Source: Gammaproteobacteria bacterium (GTDB lineage: Bacteria; Pseudomonadota; Gammaproteobacteria; Steroidobacterales; Steroidobacteraceae). From it: a stretch of 64,000 nt of DNA. Each line of letters opens with the position of its first letter. The first letter of the stretch is position 1. The position numbers and the translations under genes are program-made. The DNA lies in NCBI GenBank assembly GCA_025355645.1, contig JANXZG010000072.1:62001-126000 (forward strand), written 5' to 3'. The notes beneath the pieces were generated by a model. That model had not been told where the DNA came from and did no database searches. It worked only from the letters and a program-made list of their open reading frames with translations. Shown one piece after another: positions 49,600 through 60,319 of the stretch.

Positions 49600-50328
49600 A
49601 TGAACGAAAAGTACGTCAGGAATGTGGTTGAAGCCGCACTGCTCGCGGCCGGCCGACCGCTCACGATGGAGGAGCTGCTCGGCGTCTTCGACGAGCGTGA
49701 TGGGCCAACGGCCGAAGCGCTGCTCGCGAGCATTGCGGCGCTGCGGGCCGAGTATGAAGAGCGCGGCCTTGAACTGATCGAAGTGGGCAGCGGCTTTCGC
49801 GTGCAGATCCGCGCCAGTGTCGCGGAGCCCGTCTCAAGGCTCTGGCAGGAGCGCCCGGCAAAGTACTCGCGTGCAATGCTCGAGACGCTGGCATTGATCG
49901 CCTATCGCCAGCCGATCACGCGTGGCGAGATCGAGCAGATCCGCGGCGTCACCGTGAACCCCAATATTATCAAGACGCTGCATGAGCGAAGCTGGATCCG
50001 CGTCGTCGGCCACCGCGATGTGCCCGGTCGGCCGGAGCTGCTCGGCACGACGCGCGAGTTCCTCGATTACTTCAGCCTGAAAAAGCTTGACGATCTGCCG
50101 ACCCTTGCGCAGCTCAAGGAGCTCGAGGACCTGCGCGTGCAGCTGACGCTGCCGGGTGCTGGCCCGGTCGCAGCCCTCGATGCCGCGGACTTCGACGACG
50201 CCGAGGCGATCGACGAGGACGGCGCGGATGAGGATTCGGAGGATGCGGGCGTAAAGTCCATGGGCGAGGACGACGGCGCCGCCGCGACCGAACTCGTCGC
50301 GAAAAACAACGCCGACTACGGCCCGTAG
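49600..50328 (+). CDS. scpB: Segregation and condensation protein ScpB
   Basis: 242 residues. Two winged-helix domains: NVVEAALLAAGRPLTMEELL and ALIAYRQPITRGEIEQIRGV, then GTTREFLDYFSLKKLDDLPT. The last 60 residues are strongly acidic (Asp/Glu/Ala) and not conserved. Works with ScpA and SMC. No gap to either neighbour. Confidence 0.95.
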   Translation: MNEKYVRNVVEAALLAAGRPLTMEELLGVFDERDGPTAEALLASIAALRAEYEERGLELIEVGSGFRVQIRASVAEPVSRLWQERPAKYSRAMLETLALIAYRQPITRGEIEQIRGVTVNPNIIKTLHERSWIRVVGHRDVPGRPELLGTTREFLDYFSLKKLDDLPTLAQLKELEDLRVQLTLPGAGPVAALDAADFDDAEAIDEDGADEDSEDAGVKSMGEDDGAAATELVAKNNADYGP

Positions 50329-51207
50329 ATGCGGCCGCCGCGAGCTTCGGGCCCGGGGCGCGGCCCTCGTTCGCCGCGCGCCCCCCGGCTGCCCAAGGTC
50401 GAGGCCGCACCCGCCACGGATCGCCTGCAGAAAGTTCTGGCCGCTGCGGGCATCGGCTCGCGCCGCGAAGTTGAGCGCTGGATTCGCGAGGCGCGCCTGC
50501 AGGTCAATGGCGCAGTCCCGGAACTCGGCGCCAAGTGGCAGCCCCGCGATCGAATCACGCTCGATGGACGTCCGGTGCGGGTCCATGCCGCGCCCGAGGC
50601 GCATGCGGCGCACGTCCTGCTATTCCACCGCTCCCCGGGCGAGACTCTGGACCTGAAGGCCGCAACCTCGCGCGCCGCCGAGCACCTGCAATTGCCGCGC
50701 GTCTCGGGTCGCTGGCTGGCTGTGCAGCCGATGCCGCCTGTGGACGGGGGCCTCGAGATCCTGACCGACGATGGCAGCTGGGCGCATCGCGTCTCACGCG
50801 GGGTACACGCCTTGACCGTTGATTATGTGCTGCGCTGTCGCGGGCCGCTCAAGGATCTGCTGGTCGAGGAATTTCGCGCCGCCCTCGACTGCGAGGGGGA
50901 GGCGATGAACATCATCGAGGCGCGGGCGCAATATGGCGAGGGCTTTAACCACTGGCTCAACGTGACGGTGCGCGCCACCCGTTCGGCGCTGGTACGACAC
51001 TGGTGGGGCGCGCGCGGCATCATCGTCAGCCGCCTGATGCGCACCCGCATGGGTCCCGTTCATCTGGGCCGCGATTTGCCGCGCGGCCACTCGCGCGCGA
51101 TGCTGGCGGCGGAGCGCCACGCGCTGCTTAACGAGATCGATGCGGCGATCGCGCCCGTGCCGGATCAGGAGAACGCTGCGGAGACGATGCCGCCCAAGCG
51201 GGCGTGA
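50329..51207 (+). CDS. RluB-like rRNA pseudouridine synthase lacking the canonical catalytic Asp
   Basis: 292 residues. A basic tail (1-28), an S4 RNA-binding domain (31-78: RLQKVLAAAGIGSRREVERW) and the RsuA/RluB core. The normal G-R-L-D-x-x-T-x-G-L motif reads Q-P-M-P-P-V-D-G-G-L (133-142), so the nucleophile position is P136; the nearest Asp is D139. The C-terminal SRLMRTRMGPVHLGRDLPRG still matches RluB. Probably an inactive or altered enzyme that may still bind rRNA. Position after scpB is the normal one for rluB. Confidence 0.82.
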   Translation: MRPPRASGPGRGPRSPRAPRLPKVEAAPATDRLQKVLAAAGIGSRREVERWIREARLQVNGAVPELGAKWQPRDRITLDGRPVRVHAAPEAHAAHVLLFHRSPGETLDLKAATSRAAEHLQLPRVSGRWLAVQPMPPVDGGLEILTDDGSWAHRVSRGVHALTVDYVLRCRGPLKDLLVEEFRAALDCEGEAMNIIEARAQYGEGFNHWLNVTVRATRSALVRHWWGARGIIVSRLMRTRMGPVHLGRDLPRGHSRAMLAAERHALLNEIDAAIAPVPDQENAAETMPPKRA

Positions 51208-51950
51208 GCGGCATTGAGCGCCTCCGGAGTGGCGCGGGAATCGCCCAGGTAGGCGGCAATCAGGATCGGCCGACGCTGCGGTGGCCAGGCGATCGCGATG
51301 TCATTCGCTGCGCCGTTGTCTCCGGTGCCGGTCTTGTCGCCGGCCGCCCATCCCGGCGGCAGCCCCGTGCGCAGGCGCGACTGGCCGGTTTGGCTCGCCT
51401 TGAGCCATCCCAGCAGCGACTGGCGCGAGGCGAGGCTCAATGCACCTCCAAGCAGCACGGTGTGCATGGTTGCCAGCATCGCCGCAGGCGTCGTGGTATC
51501 GCGCGAGTCCCCTCGCAGGCTGGAGTTGAGCGCAGGCTCGTTACGGTCAAGCCGCGTCCTCGCATCGCCGATCGAGCGCAGATATCGGGTCAGCGCAGCC
51601 GGACCCCCCACGAGGCCGAGCAGCAGATTCGCGGCGGTGTTGTCACTGGCCTCCACGGCGGCCTTGCATAGCTCGGCTACGTCCATGGAGCCCTCGTGCA
51701 GATGCGCCTCGGTAATGGGGGAATAATGCACCATATCCTTCGCCCTGTAGGGAAGGCGCTGCTCCAGAATGCCGACCTTGCGATCTTGCCTCGCGAGTAC
51801 CGCGGCTGCCAGTGTCCATTTGAACGTGGAGCACATGGCGAAGCGTTCGTCCGCGCGATGGCTGAGCCTTGCGCCGTTCTGGGTGTCGATCGCCGCTAAG
51901 CCGATGCGGCCGCCCACTCCGGCTTCCAGCGAATCGACGGGTGAGCGCAC
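51165..51950 (-). CDS. Class A beta-lactamase domain, separated from its signal peptide by a frameshift
   Basis: 261 residues from a GTG at 51950. All class A motifs are present: S41-T-F-K44 (with C40 before, as in many class A enzymes), S102-D-N, E138-P-A-L-N and K206-T-G. This serine hydrolase acts in the periplasm, yet the frame has no signal peptide. The signal is at 51951-52039 in another frame and would join if two bases of a CG tract were absent. Overlaps rluB by 43 bases at its 3' end. As sequenced, the exported enzyme would not be made unless the frame shifts. Confidence 0.85.
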   Translation of the reverse strand: MRSPVDSLEAGVGGRIGLAAIDTQNGARLSHRADERFAMCSTFKWTLAAAVLARQDRKVGILEQRLPYRAKDMVHYSPITEAHLHEGSMDVAELCKAAVEASDNTAANLLLGLVGGPAALTRYLRSIGDARTRLDRNEPALNSSLRGDSRDTTTPAAMLATMHTVLLGGALSLASRQSLLGWLKASQTGQSRLRTGLPPGWAAGDKTGTGDNGAANDIAIAWPPQRRPILIAAYLGDSRATPEALNAAHARLGGIVSAAFS

Positions 51951-52039
51951 GCCCGCGCGCGCGTGCCGGCGGTATAAGCGAGCACACAGGCGCTGCTGAG
52001 CAAAAAAAACCGGCGCGATTGATTCTGGGAATTAGGCAT
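51951..52039 (-). other. Out-of-frame Tat signal peptide segment of the beta-lactamase gene, with CG tract
   Basis: The ATG at 52039 overlaps the stop of the upstream SDR gene and starts MPNSQNQSRRFFLLSSACVL, a clear twin-arginine signal, then YTAGTRARA. This frame runs on to a stop at 51896. The minus-strand tract ACGCGCGCGCGGGCG (about 51951-51965) lies between signal and enzyme; losing one CG would read TAGTRAGVRSPVDSL and join the two. Confidence 0.75.
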
Positions 52040-52784
52040 GGGCAAGGTCCACGTTCTGCCCCGATAGCGCGCGAGCTTCATCGCTAAGCAGGTATATGAA
52101 CGCATCAGTCACCGATTCCGCGCTCGGCAGCGTATTCGGATCCTCGCCCGGATAAGCTGCGGCACGCATCGGCGTGCGCAGGCGTCCCGGGTTCACGCTG
52201 TTGATGCGCACGGTCGAGACCGACGCGAGTTCCTGATACAGCATGCTGCGCACCGACTCGAGACCGGCCTTGGAGACCGCGTACGCTCCCCAGAAGGGCC
52301 GCGGATTCTGCGCGACGGCGCTGCTGACGAAAAGGACCGAAGCCGAGGCGGACTTGCGCAGGTGCGGCAGCAAGACCTGCGTCAGGATCAGCGGCGCCGT
52401 CAGGTTCACATGTAGCACTTTGCACCAGGTGGGCACGTCGTATTGCTCGAGCGGCGCGCGATCACCCAGCAGCGCCGCCGAGTGGACTAATCCATCGAGC
52501 ACGCCGAACTCAGTGCCGATGACCTGCGCAAGGTGATCGTAATCCGGCGCCGCTGCGGTCGCCAGATCCAGCGGCGCAATCGCCGGCTGCGGCGCACCCA
52601 CCTGTTCGATCGCATCATAGACGCGCTCCAGCTTGGCAAGGTTGCGGCCCGACAGGATCACCGTTGCCCCCGCCTTGGCGCAGGCTAGTGCGAGCGCGCG
52701 CCCGAGGCCGCTGGTCGAGCCGGTCACGAGGATGTTGCGACCGCGCAGGCAATCGGGCGGAAGCGTAAAGGAGGGGAGTTGCAT
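52032..52784 (-). CDS. YciK-type short-chain dehydrogenase/reductase
   Basis: 250 residues from ATG 52784. Cofactor site ILVTGSTSGLGRALALACAK; catalytic Ser in VLFVSSAVAQNPRP; Y and K in GAYAVSKAGLES. The N-terminal PDCLRGR and the SGRNLAKLE cofactor-specificity segment fit YciK. Role unknown. Follows rmuC by four bases and overlaps the beta-lactamase start. Confidence 0.9.
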   Translation of the reverse strand: MQLPSFTLPPDCLRGRNILVTGSTSGLGRALALACAKAGATVILSGRNLAKLERVYDAIEQVGAPQPAIAPLDLATAAAPDYDHLAQVIGTEFGVLDGLVHSAALLGDRAPLEQYDVPTWCKVLHVNLTAPLILTQVLLPHLRKSASASVLFVSSAVAQNPRPFWGAYAVSKAGLESVRSMLYQELASVSTVRINSVNPGRLRTPMRAAAYPGEDPNTLPSAESVTDAFIYLLSDEARALSGQNVDLAHA

Positions 52785-52788
52785 GGCC

Positions 52789-53991
52789 CTATCCGGACGG
52801 TGGCGGCTCGGCCGCGCGCGGAATGCGAACGAGTTCTTCGACGGGCTCAAGCGCGTCGATCTCGCGATTGCTGCGCAGTCCAAGCTCTGGAAAACGCCGC
52901 GCCCCTGGCAGCACCTGCTGTTCGAGCGAGCCCACTGATTTGTTGTAGGCATCGACGCTCGCGCCCAAGGACTTGCCCAGGCGGCCCAGGTGCTCGGCGA
53001 ATGTCGCCAAGCGCTTATATAGCTCCTCGCCCAGCTTGCGCACTTCGGCCGCATTGTCGGCGAGCCGGGACTGCTTCCAGCCATACTCGATCACTTTCAG
53101 CAATGCCGAGAGACTGGTCGGCGTCGCCAGCATCACGTTCTGGCGCAGCGCCTCCTCGATCAGCGCGGGATTTTCCTGCACGGCCGCCGCGAGGAATTGA
53201 TCGCCCGGCAGGAACAGCACGACAAAGTCCGGGCTGTGCTCGAACTGCGCCCAGTACTGCTTGCCAGCGAGTTCGCGGATCCTTGCGCCGACGATCTGTG
53301 CGTGCCGGCGCAGCTCCTTGGCGCGCTGCTCGTCATCCGGTGCCTCGACCGCCGACAGGTACGCATCCAGCGGCGTCTTCACATCGACGATGATGTCCCG
53401 GCGTTCGGGCATGTGCACGATCATGTCCGGACGGACGGCCCCGGTCGCGGTCGCCTGATGGTGCTGCTCGGTAAAGTCGATATGTTCGGTCATGCCCGAC
53501 ATCTCGACCACGCGCCGCAGCGTGATCTCGCCCCACTGCCCCCGCACGTCGGGCCGGCGCAGCGCGGTCACCAGATTGCGGGTCTCGCGCGACAGCAGGG
53601 TCTGTCCCAGCACGAGCTGCTCGACCTCGCTTTTGAGGGTTGCAAACGCACCGACGCGCGCGCTCTCGAGCTGCTGGATTTGCGCCTCGGAGCGGCTCAG
53701 CGCCTCGCGCAGGGGCTGCACCAGGGTCCCGATCGCGACTTCCCGCTCGGACAGGGCCTGCGCCGCCGACTGCTGCTGGCGTGCCAGGCGCTCGGCGGCG
53801 AGTTGCAGGAATATTTCGCTGTTGCTTTGCAGGCTATTGCGCGCCAGGTCGCCAAAGGCGCCGTGCAGCTGATCGCGTAACGCCTGCTGGGTCTGCATGC
53901 GCCGCGCGCATGAAATCCACACCAGCAGCGCGCCTGTCCCGCCGCCGACTAGCAGCGCCGCGAGCACGGCCAGCAGCGCAACATTGCTCAT
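52789..53991 (-). CDS. rmuC: DNA recombination protein RmuC
   Basis: 400 residues. One N-terminal membrane helix, a long coiled coil (about 35-150), and the RmuC nuclease-like domain (GQWGEITLRRVVEMSGMTEH, PDMIVHMPERRDIIVDVKTP, VVLFLPGDQFLAAAV). Limits DNA inversion and rearrangement. Confidence 0.94.
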   Translation of the reverse strand: MSNVALLAVLAALLVGGGTGALLVWISCARRMQTQQALRDQLHGAFGDLARNSLQSNSEIFLQLAAERLARQQQSAAQALSEREVAIGTLVQPLREALSRSEAQIQQLESARVGAFATLKSEVEQLVLGQTLLSRETRNLVTALRRPDVRGQWGEITLRRVVEMSGMTEHIDFTEQHHQATATGAVRPDMIVHMPERRDIIVDVKTPLDAYLSAVEAPDDEQRAKELRRHAQIVGARIRELAGKQYWAQFEHSPDFVVLFLPGDQFLAAAVQENPALIEEALRQNVMLATPTSLSALLKVIEYGWKQSRLADNAAEVRKLGEELYKRLATFAEHLGRLGKSLGASVDAYNKSVGSLEQQVLPGARRFPELGLRSNREIDALEPVEELVRIPRAAEPPPSG

Positions 53992-54659
53992 AGGCGTCCG
54001 CTCGCCTCAAGCCAGCCGAGCAGCTCGAGCGGCGTGTTCAGGTACCCGTCGCCCTGCCAGTTCGCCGTGTCGTCCTGCGCCGGGATGTAGCCGTAATTCG
54101 CCACCAGCCCGGGCATCCCGGCACGATGCGCGGCCTGGATGTCGCGTTCCGCATCGCCCACATAGATGCACTCGCTGGGGTCGACGCCGGTGAGTTTCGC
54201 CGCATGCAGCATCGGCAACGGATGCGGCTTGCGCTGGGCGACGGTATCGCCACTCACGATGCAGCAGAAGCGCGGCGTCAGGCCCATCTCCTCGAGCAGA
54301 GGATCGGTGAGCCACGCGGCCTTGTTGGTCACGATCCCGGCGTGCAGTCCGCGCGATTGGAGTTCTTTAAGCACCTGATCCATCCCCTCAAACAGGCGTG
54401 TCTCGATGCTAAGCCCGCTGCGATAGATCTCGAGGAAGCGCCGCTGCAGGTCAGCGAAGTGGCGCTCGTCGGCATCGGGAAAGCCGGCGCGCACGACCCG
54501 TCCCGCGCCGTGGCTGACATTCGGGCGAACCGCCGAGAGCGGCAGTGGATCGCGGCCGAATTCGCTGAGCATCGCATTCAGCACGCGGTGAAAGTCCGGC
54601 GCAGTATCGAGTACCGTGCCGTCCAGGTCGAACAGCACGGCCCGTAGCGGCCGGCTCAT
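53988..54659 (-). CDS. gph: Phosphoglycolate phosphatase (HAD family)
   Basis: 223 residues. HAD motif I LFDLDGTVLDTA (D11, D13), motif II IVTNK, motif III KPHPLPML and motif IV YVGDAERDI. Removes phosphate from 2-phosphoglycolate formed in DNA repair. Overlaps both ubiG and rmuC by four bases. Confidence 0.92.
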   Translation of the reverse strand: MSRPLRAVLFDLDGTVLDTAPDFHRVLNAMLSEFGRDPLPLSAVRPNVSHGAGRVVRAGFPDADERHFADLQRRFLEIYRSGLSIETRLFEGMDQVLKELQSRGLHAGIVTNKAAWLTDPLLEEMGLTPRFCCIVSGDTVAQRKPHPLPMLHAAKLTGVDPSECIYVGDAERDIQAAHRAGMPGLVANYGYIPAQDDTANWQGDGYLNTPLELLGWLEASGRL

Positions 54660-55381
54660 GCGGGCGGGCCTGCACGGCGAAAATGCGCGAGGTAATTCAC
54701 GTCGGTCCGTGTCGAGAGCCTGAAGGCGCGCGTCAGAGGATTATAGGAAATGCCGGTCAAGTCACGAAGCTCAAGCCCGGCCTCGCGGCCCCAGCGCGCA
54801 AGTTCCGACGGTCGGATGAACTTCAGGTACTCATGCGTGCCGCGCGGCAGGACGCGCGCGATGTGCTCGGCCCCGACGATAGCGACCAGGAAGGCTTGCG
54901 GCGTGCGGTGCAGGGTCGATACGACAATGTCGCCAGCGGGCCGCACCAGAGCGGCGAGCGCCTGCATGATGGCCGCAGGATCCGGCACGTGCTCGAGCAT
55001 TTCCATGCAGGTCACAAGATCAAATGACTGCGGTTGTTCGAGCGCCAGCGCTTCGACCGCGATGCCTCGGTAATCCACCGCGACGCCGGCCTCCAGCGCA
55101 TGCAATCTGGCGACTTCCAGCACCGCCGGCGCAAGGTCGATGCCGAGAACCGCGGCGCCGGTGCGCGCGAGCGCCTCGGATAAAATGCCGCCACCGCAGC
55201 CCACATCAAGTGCATGCATCGCAGCGAGACGCCTGCCGCCGGCCCCAGCAATGCGTTGCACATACTGCAATCGCAGCGGATTGAGTTCATGCAAAGGACG
55301 AGAGGAACCCTGCGGATCCCACCAGCCCTGGGCCAGGGCGGCGAACTTTTCAAGCTCCGCAGGATCGGCGTTGGCGTCCAT
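54656..55381 (-). CDS. ubiG: Ubiquinone biosynthesis O-methyltransferase UbiG
   Basis: 241 residues. ELEKFAALAQGWWDPQGSSR and LHELNPLRLQYVQ are specific to UbiG; the SAM site is ALDVGCGGGILSEALA and the LVTCMEMLEHVPDPAAIM segment follows. Methylates two ubiquinone intermediates, so the organism makes ubiquinone. First gene of the minus-strand run ubiG-gph-rmuC-yciK-beta-lactamase. Confidence 0.96.
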   Translation of the reverse strand: MDANADPAELEKFAALAQGWWDPQGSSRPLHELNPLRLQYVQRIAGAGGRRLAAMHALDVGCGGGILSEALARTGAAVLGIDLAPAVLEVARLHALEAGVAVDYRGIAVEALALEQPQSFDLVTCMEMLEHVPDPAAIMQALAALVRPAGDIVVSTLHRTPQAFLVAIVGAEHIARVLPRGTHEYLKFIRPSELARWGREAGLELRDLTGISYNPLTRAFRLSTRTDVNYLAHFRRAGPPA

Positions 55382-55411
55382 ATCGCAAGTATGAAGGCTG
55401 CAGCGAATATG

Positions 55412-55420
55412 TGCTAGAAT
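55412..55420 (+). promoter_or_regulatory. Extended -10 promoter of gyrA
   Basis: TGCTAGAAT: TAGAAT at 55415-55420 with the TGn extension, about 80 bases before the gyrA start; the -35 is poor, as expected for an extended -10. Divergent from ubiG. Confidence 0.5.
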
Positions 55421-55501
55421 TTAGGGATGTTGAGACCGCCTTTGAGCCCTTTTAAAACCCCTAAATAGAAGCCTTTAACACGGCTGACCGGACTCTCGCA
55501 A

Positions 55502-58078
<2,577 letters not shown>

Positions 58079-58094
58079 GCCAAGGGTACCGTCG

Positions 58095-59171
58095 TTGCGC
58101 GCGTTCAATTTCTCGCCGGGCCCGGCGGCGCTGCCGACCGAAGTACTGGAGCAGGCGCAAGCCGAATTGCTCGACTGGCAGGGCAGTGGCATGTCCGTCA
58201 TGGAAGTTAGCCACCGCAGTCCCGAGTTCCTGGCCGTGGCGGCTAGCGCCGAAGCGGACCTGCGCGCCTTGCTGTCTATTCCGGATAACTACCGGGTGCT
58301 GTTCATGCAAGGCGGCGCCGCCGCGCAATTCTCACTGGTACCGATGAATCTGACGGCCACCGGCGAGACGGTCGACTACATCGATAGCGGCTATTGGGCA
58401 AAGCAGGCGATCGGCACTGCGCGACGCTACGCCACGGTGCGGCTCGCCGGCGATGCGGGCGGCACCTACACCACCGTACCGCGCCAGGGCGAGCTCGCGC
58501 TCGACGCCAGCTCGCGATATGTGCACTACACGTCCAACGAGACGATTGGCGGCGTTGAATTCAGCTACATCCCGGCAACCGGCGCGGTGCCGCTGGTCGC
58601 AGACATGTCATCGAACATCCTCTCGGGTCCGCTGGACGTATCGAAGTTTGGACTTATCTATGCCGCTGCGCAGAAGAACGTCGGCCCGGCGGGCCTGACC
58701 ATTGTGATCGTTCGCGACCAGCTGCTGGGCCACGCCCGGGCCGAGACGCCGCCCGTGTTCGATTACAGCCAGGTCGCTGAGCAGCAATCGATGCGCAACA
58801 CGCCGCCGACCTTTGCCTGGTACATGGCCGGCCTCGTGTTCAAATGGCTGCGCCAGCATGGCGGTCTTGCCGCCATGCAGCAGATCAATCGGCGCAAGGC
58901 TGAGCTGCTGTACGCAGCCATTGATGCATCGGACTTCTATCGCAATGCGGTCGCGCCGGATGCGAGGTCCTGGATGAACGTGGTGTTCACGTTCGCCAAG
59001 CCCGAACTTGAGGCATTATTTCTGGAGCAGGCGGAGCAGGCGGGGCTTCGCGCACTGCGCGGTCACCGGGCCGTCGGCGGGATGCGGGCGAGCATTTATA
59101 ATTCGATGCCACTCGAAGGGGTCGAGGCGCTGGTTGAATTCATGCGGCAATTCGAGCTTCAGCACAGGTAG
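58095..59171 (+). CDS. serC: Phosphoserine aminotransferase
   Basis: 358 residues from TTG 58095, with AAGGGT upstream. FNFSPGPAALPTEVLEQAQA and DWQGSGMSVMEVSHRS are diagnostic; the PLP lysine lies in YAAAQKNVGPAG. Second step of serine synthesis. Follows gyrA by 16 bases. Confidence 0.96.
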   Translation: MRAFNFSPGPAALPTEVLEQAQAELLDWQGSGMSVMEVSHRSPEFLAVAASAEADLRALLSIPDNYRVLFMQGGAAAQFSLVPMNLTATGETVDYIDSGYWAKQAIGTARRYATVRLAGDAGGTYTTVPRQGELALDASSRYVHYTSNETIGGVEFSYIPATGAVPLVADMSSNILSGPLDVSKFGLIYAAAQKNVGPAGLTIVIVRDQLLGHARAETPPVFDYSQVAEQQSMRNTPPTFAWYMAGLVFKWLRQHGGLAAMQQINRRKAELLYAAIDASDFYRNAVAPDARSWMNVVFTFAKPELEALFLEQAEQAGLRALRGHRAVGGMRASIYNSMPLEGVEALVEFMRQFELQHR

Positions 59172-59179
59172 GGATTTCC

Positions 59180-60319
59180 ATGACTGCCCGTAAGCAAAAA
59201 AAAGCCCTGCGCACGAGCCCCGGTGTTGCCCCGCAACGCACCGACCTTCACAACATTCGCGAGCGCATCGATGAAATCGATGCGCGCATACACGGCCTGC
59301 TGAATGAACGCGCGCGTTTCGCGCAGCAGGTTGGCATCTCCAAGACCAAGGATGGCAAGGCGGTCGATTTTTATCGCCCCGAGCGCGAGGCGCAGGTGCT
59401 GCGTACCGCGCTCAAGCGCAATCAGGGTCCGCTGCGGGACGAGGAGATCGCGCGCCTGTTCCGCGAGATCATGTCCGCCTGTCTCGCACAGCAGGAACCG
59501 CTCAAGATCGCCTTCCTGGGACCCGAGGGCACGTTCACGCAGGCGGCCGTCTTCAAGCAGTTCGGCTCGTCGGTGCGAGCCCTGCCGTTACCGGCGATCG
59601 ATGAGGTATTCCACGAGGTCGAGGCAGGCGTCGCGGATTTCGGCGTGGTGCCGATCGAGAACTCGACCGAGGGCACGGTCAACCACACGCTCGACATGTT
59701 TCTGGGATCGCCGCTGAAGATATGTGGCGAAGTGGAGATGCGGATCCATCACCACCTGATGGGCCGCATGGCAGGAATTCCCGACATCAAGCGCATCTGC
59801 GCCCATCCCCAGGCGCTCGCGCAATGTCGCGGCTGGCTCGATGAACATCTGGCGGATGTGGAGCGCGTGCCGGTCGCGAGCAACGCCGAAGGGGCGCGCC
59901 GCGCACGCGATGAACGCGGCACCGCGGCTATCGCGGCCAAGGCGGCGGCGGAGATTTATGGCCTTGGGGTGCTCGCCAGTGACATCGAGGATCGCCCCGA
60001 CAACACGACCCGCTTTCTAGTGGTGGGACGCAAATTATTCAGCGCGAGCGGTGCCGACAAGACGACGCTGCTGATGTCGGGCAGCGCGACGGAGACCTCC
60101 GGCGCCTTGTTCCGGCTGCTTGAGCCGCTCGCCAAGCACAAGGTCAACATGACTCGCATCGAGTCGCGGCCCTCGCGCAAGCGCAAGTGGGACTACGTGT
60201 TCTTTGTCGACATCGAGGGCCACATCAGCGACAAGGCCGTGAGCCGCGCGCTCGCCGCGCTGGAGCGCCGGACTTCGCTGTTCAAGGTGCTGGGTTCCTA
60301 TCCGCGCGCCATCTTGTAA
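59180..60319 (+). CDS. pheA: Bifunctional chorismate mutase/prephenate dehydratase
   Basis: 379 residues. AroQ chorismate mutase (about 25-105: IRERIDEIDARIHGLLNERA), prephenate dehydratase (KIAFLGPEGTFTQAAVFKQF; VPIENSTEGTVNHTLD) and ACT domain with the ESRPSRKRKWDYVFFV motif for phenylalanine feedback. A basic N-terminal tail of about 18 residues precedes. Overlaps aroA by one base (TAATG). Confidence 0.96.
   Translation: MTARKQKKALRTSPGVAPQRTDLHNIRERIDEIDARIHGLLNERARFAQQVGISKTKDGKAVDFYRPEREAQVLRTALKRNQGPLRDEEIARLFREIMSACLAQQEPLKIAFLGPEGTFTQAAVFKQFGSSVRALPLPAIDEVFHEVEAGVADFGVVPIENSTEGTVNHTLDMFLGSPLKICGEVEMRIHHHLMGRMAGIPDIKRICAHPQALAQCRGWLDEHLADVERVPVASNAEGARRARDERGTAAIAAKAAAEIYGLGVLASDIEDRPDNTTRFLVVGRKLFSASGADKTTLLMSGSATETSGALFRLLEPLAKHKVNMTRIESRPSRKRKWDYVFFVDIEGHISDKAVSRALAALERRTSLFKVLGSYPRAIL

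Noticed and set aside
51643..51987. A third reading frame over the beta-lactamase start as a separate small gene
   Set aside because: Arg-rich, without motifs, and it overlaps both the signal peptide and the enzyme frames.
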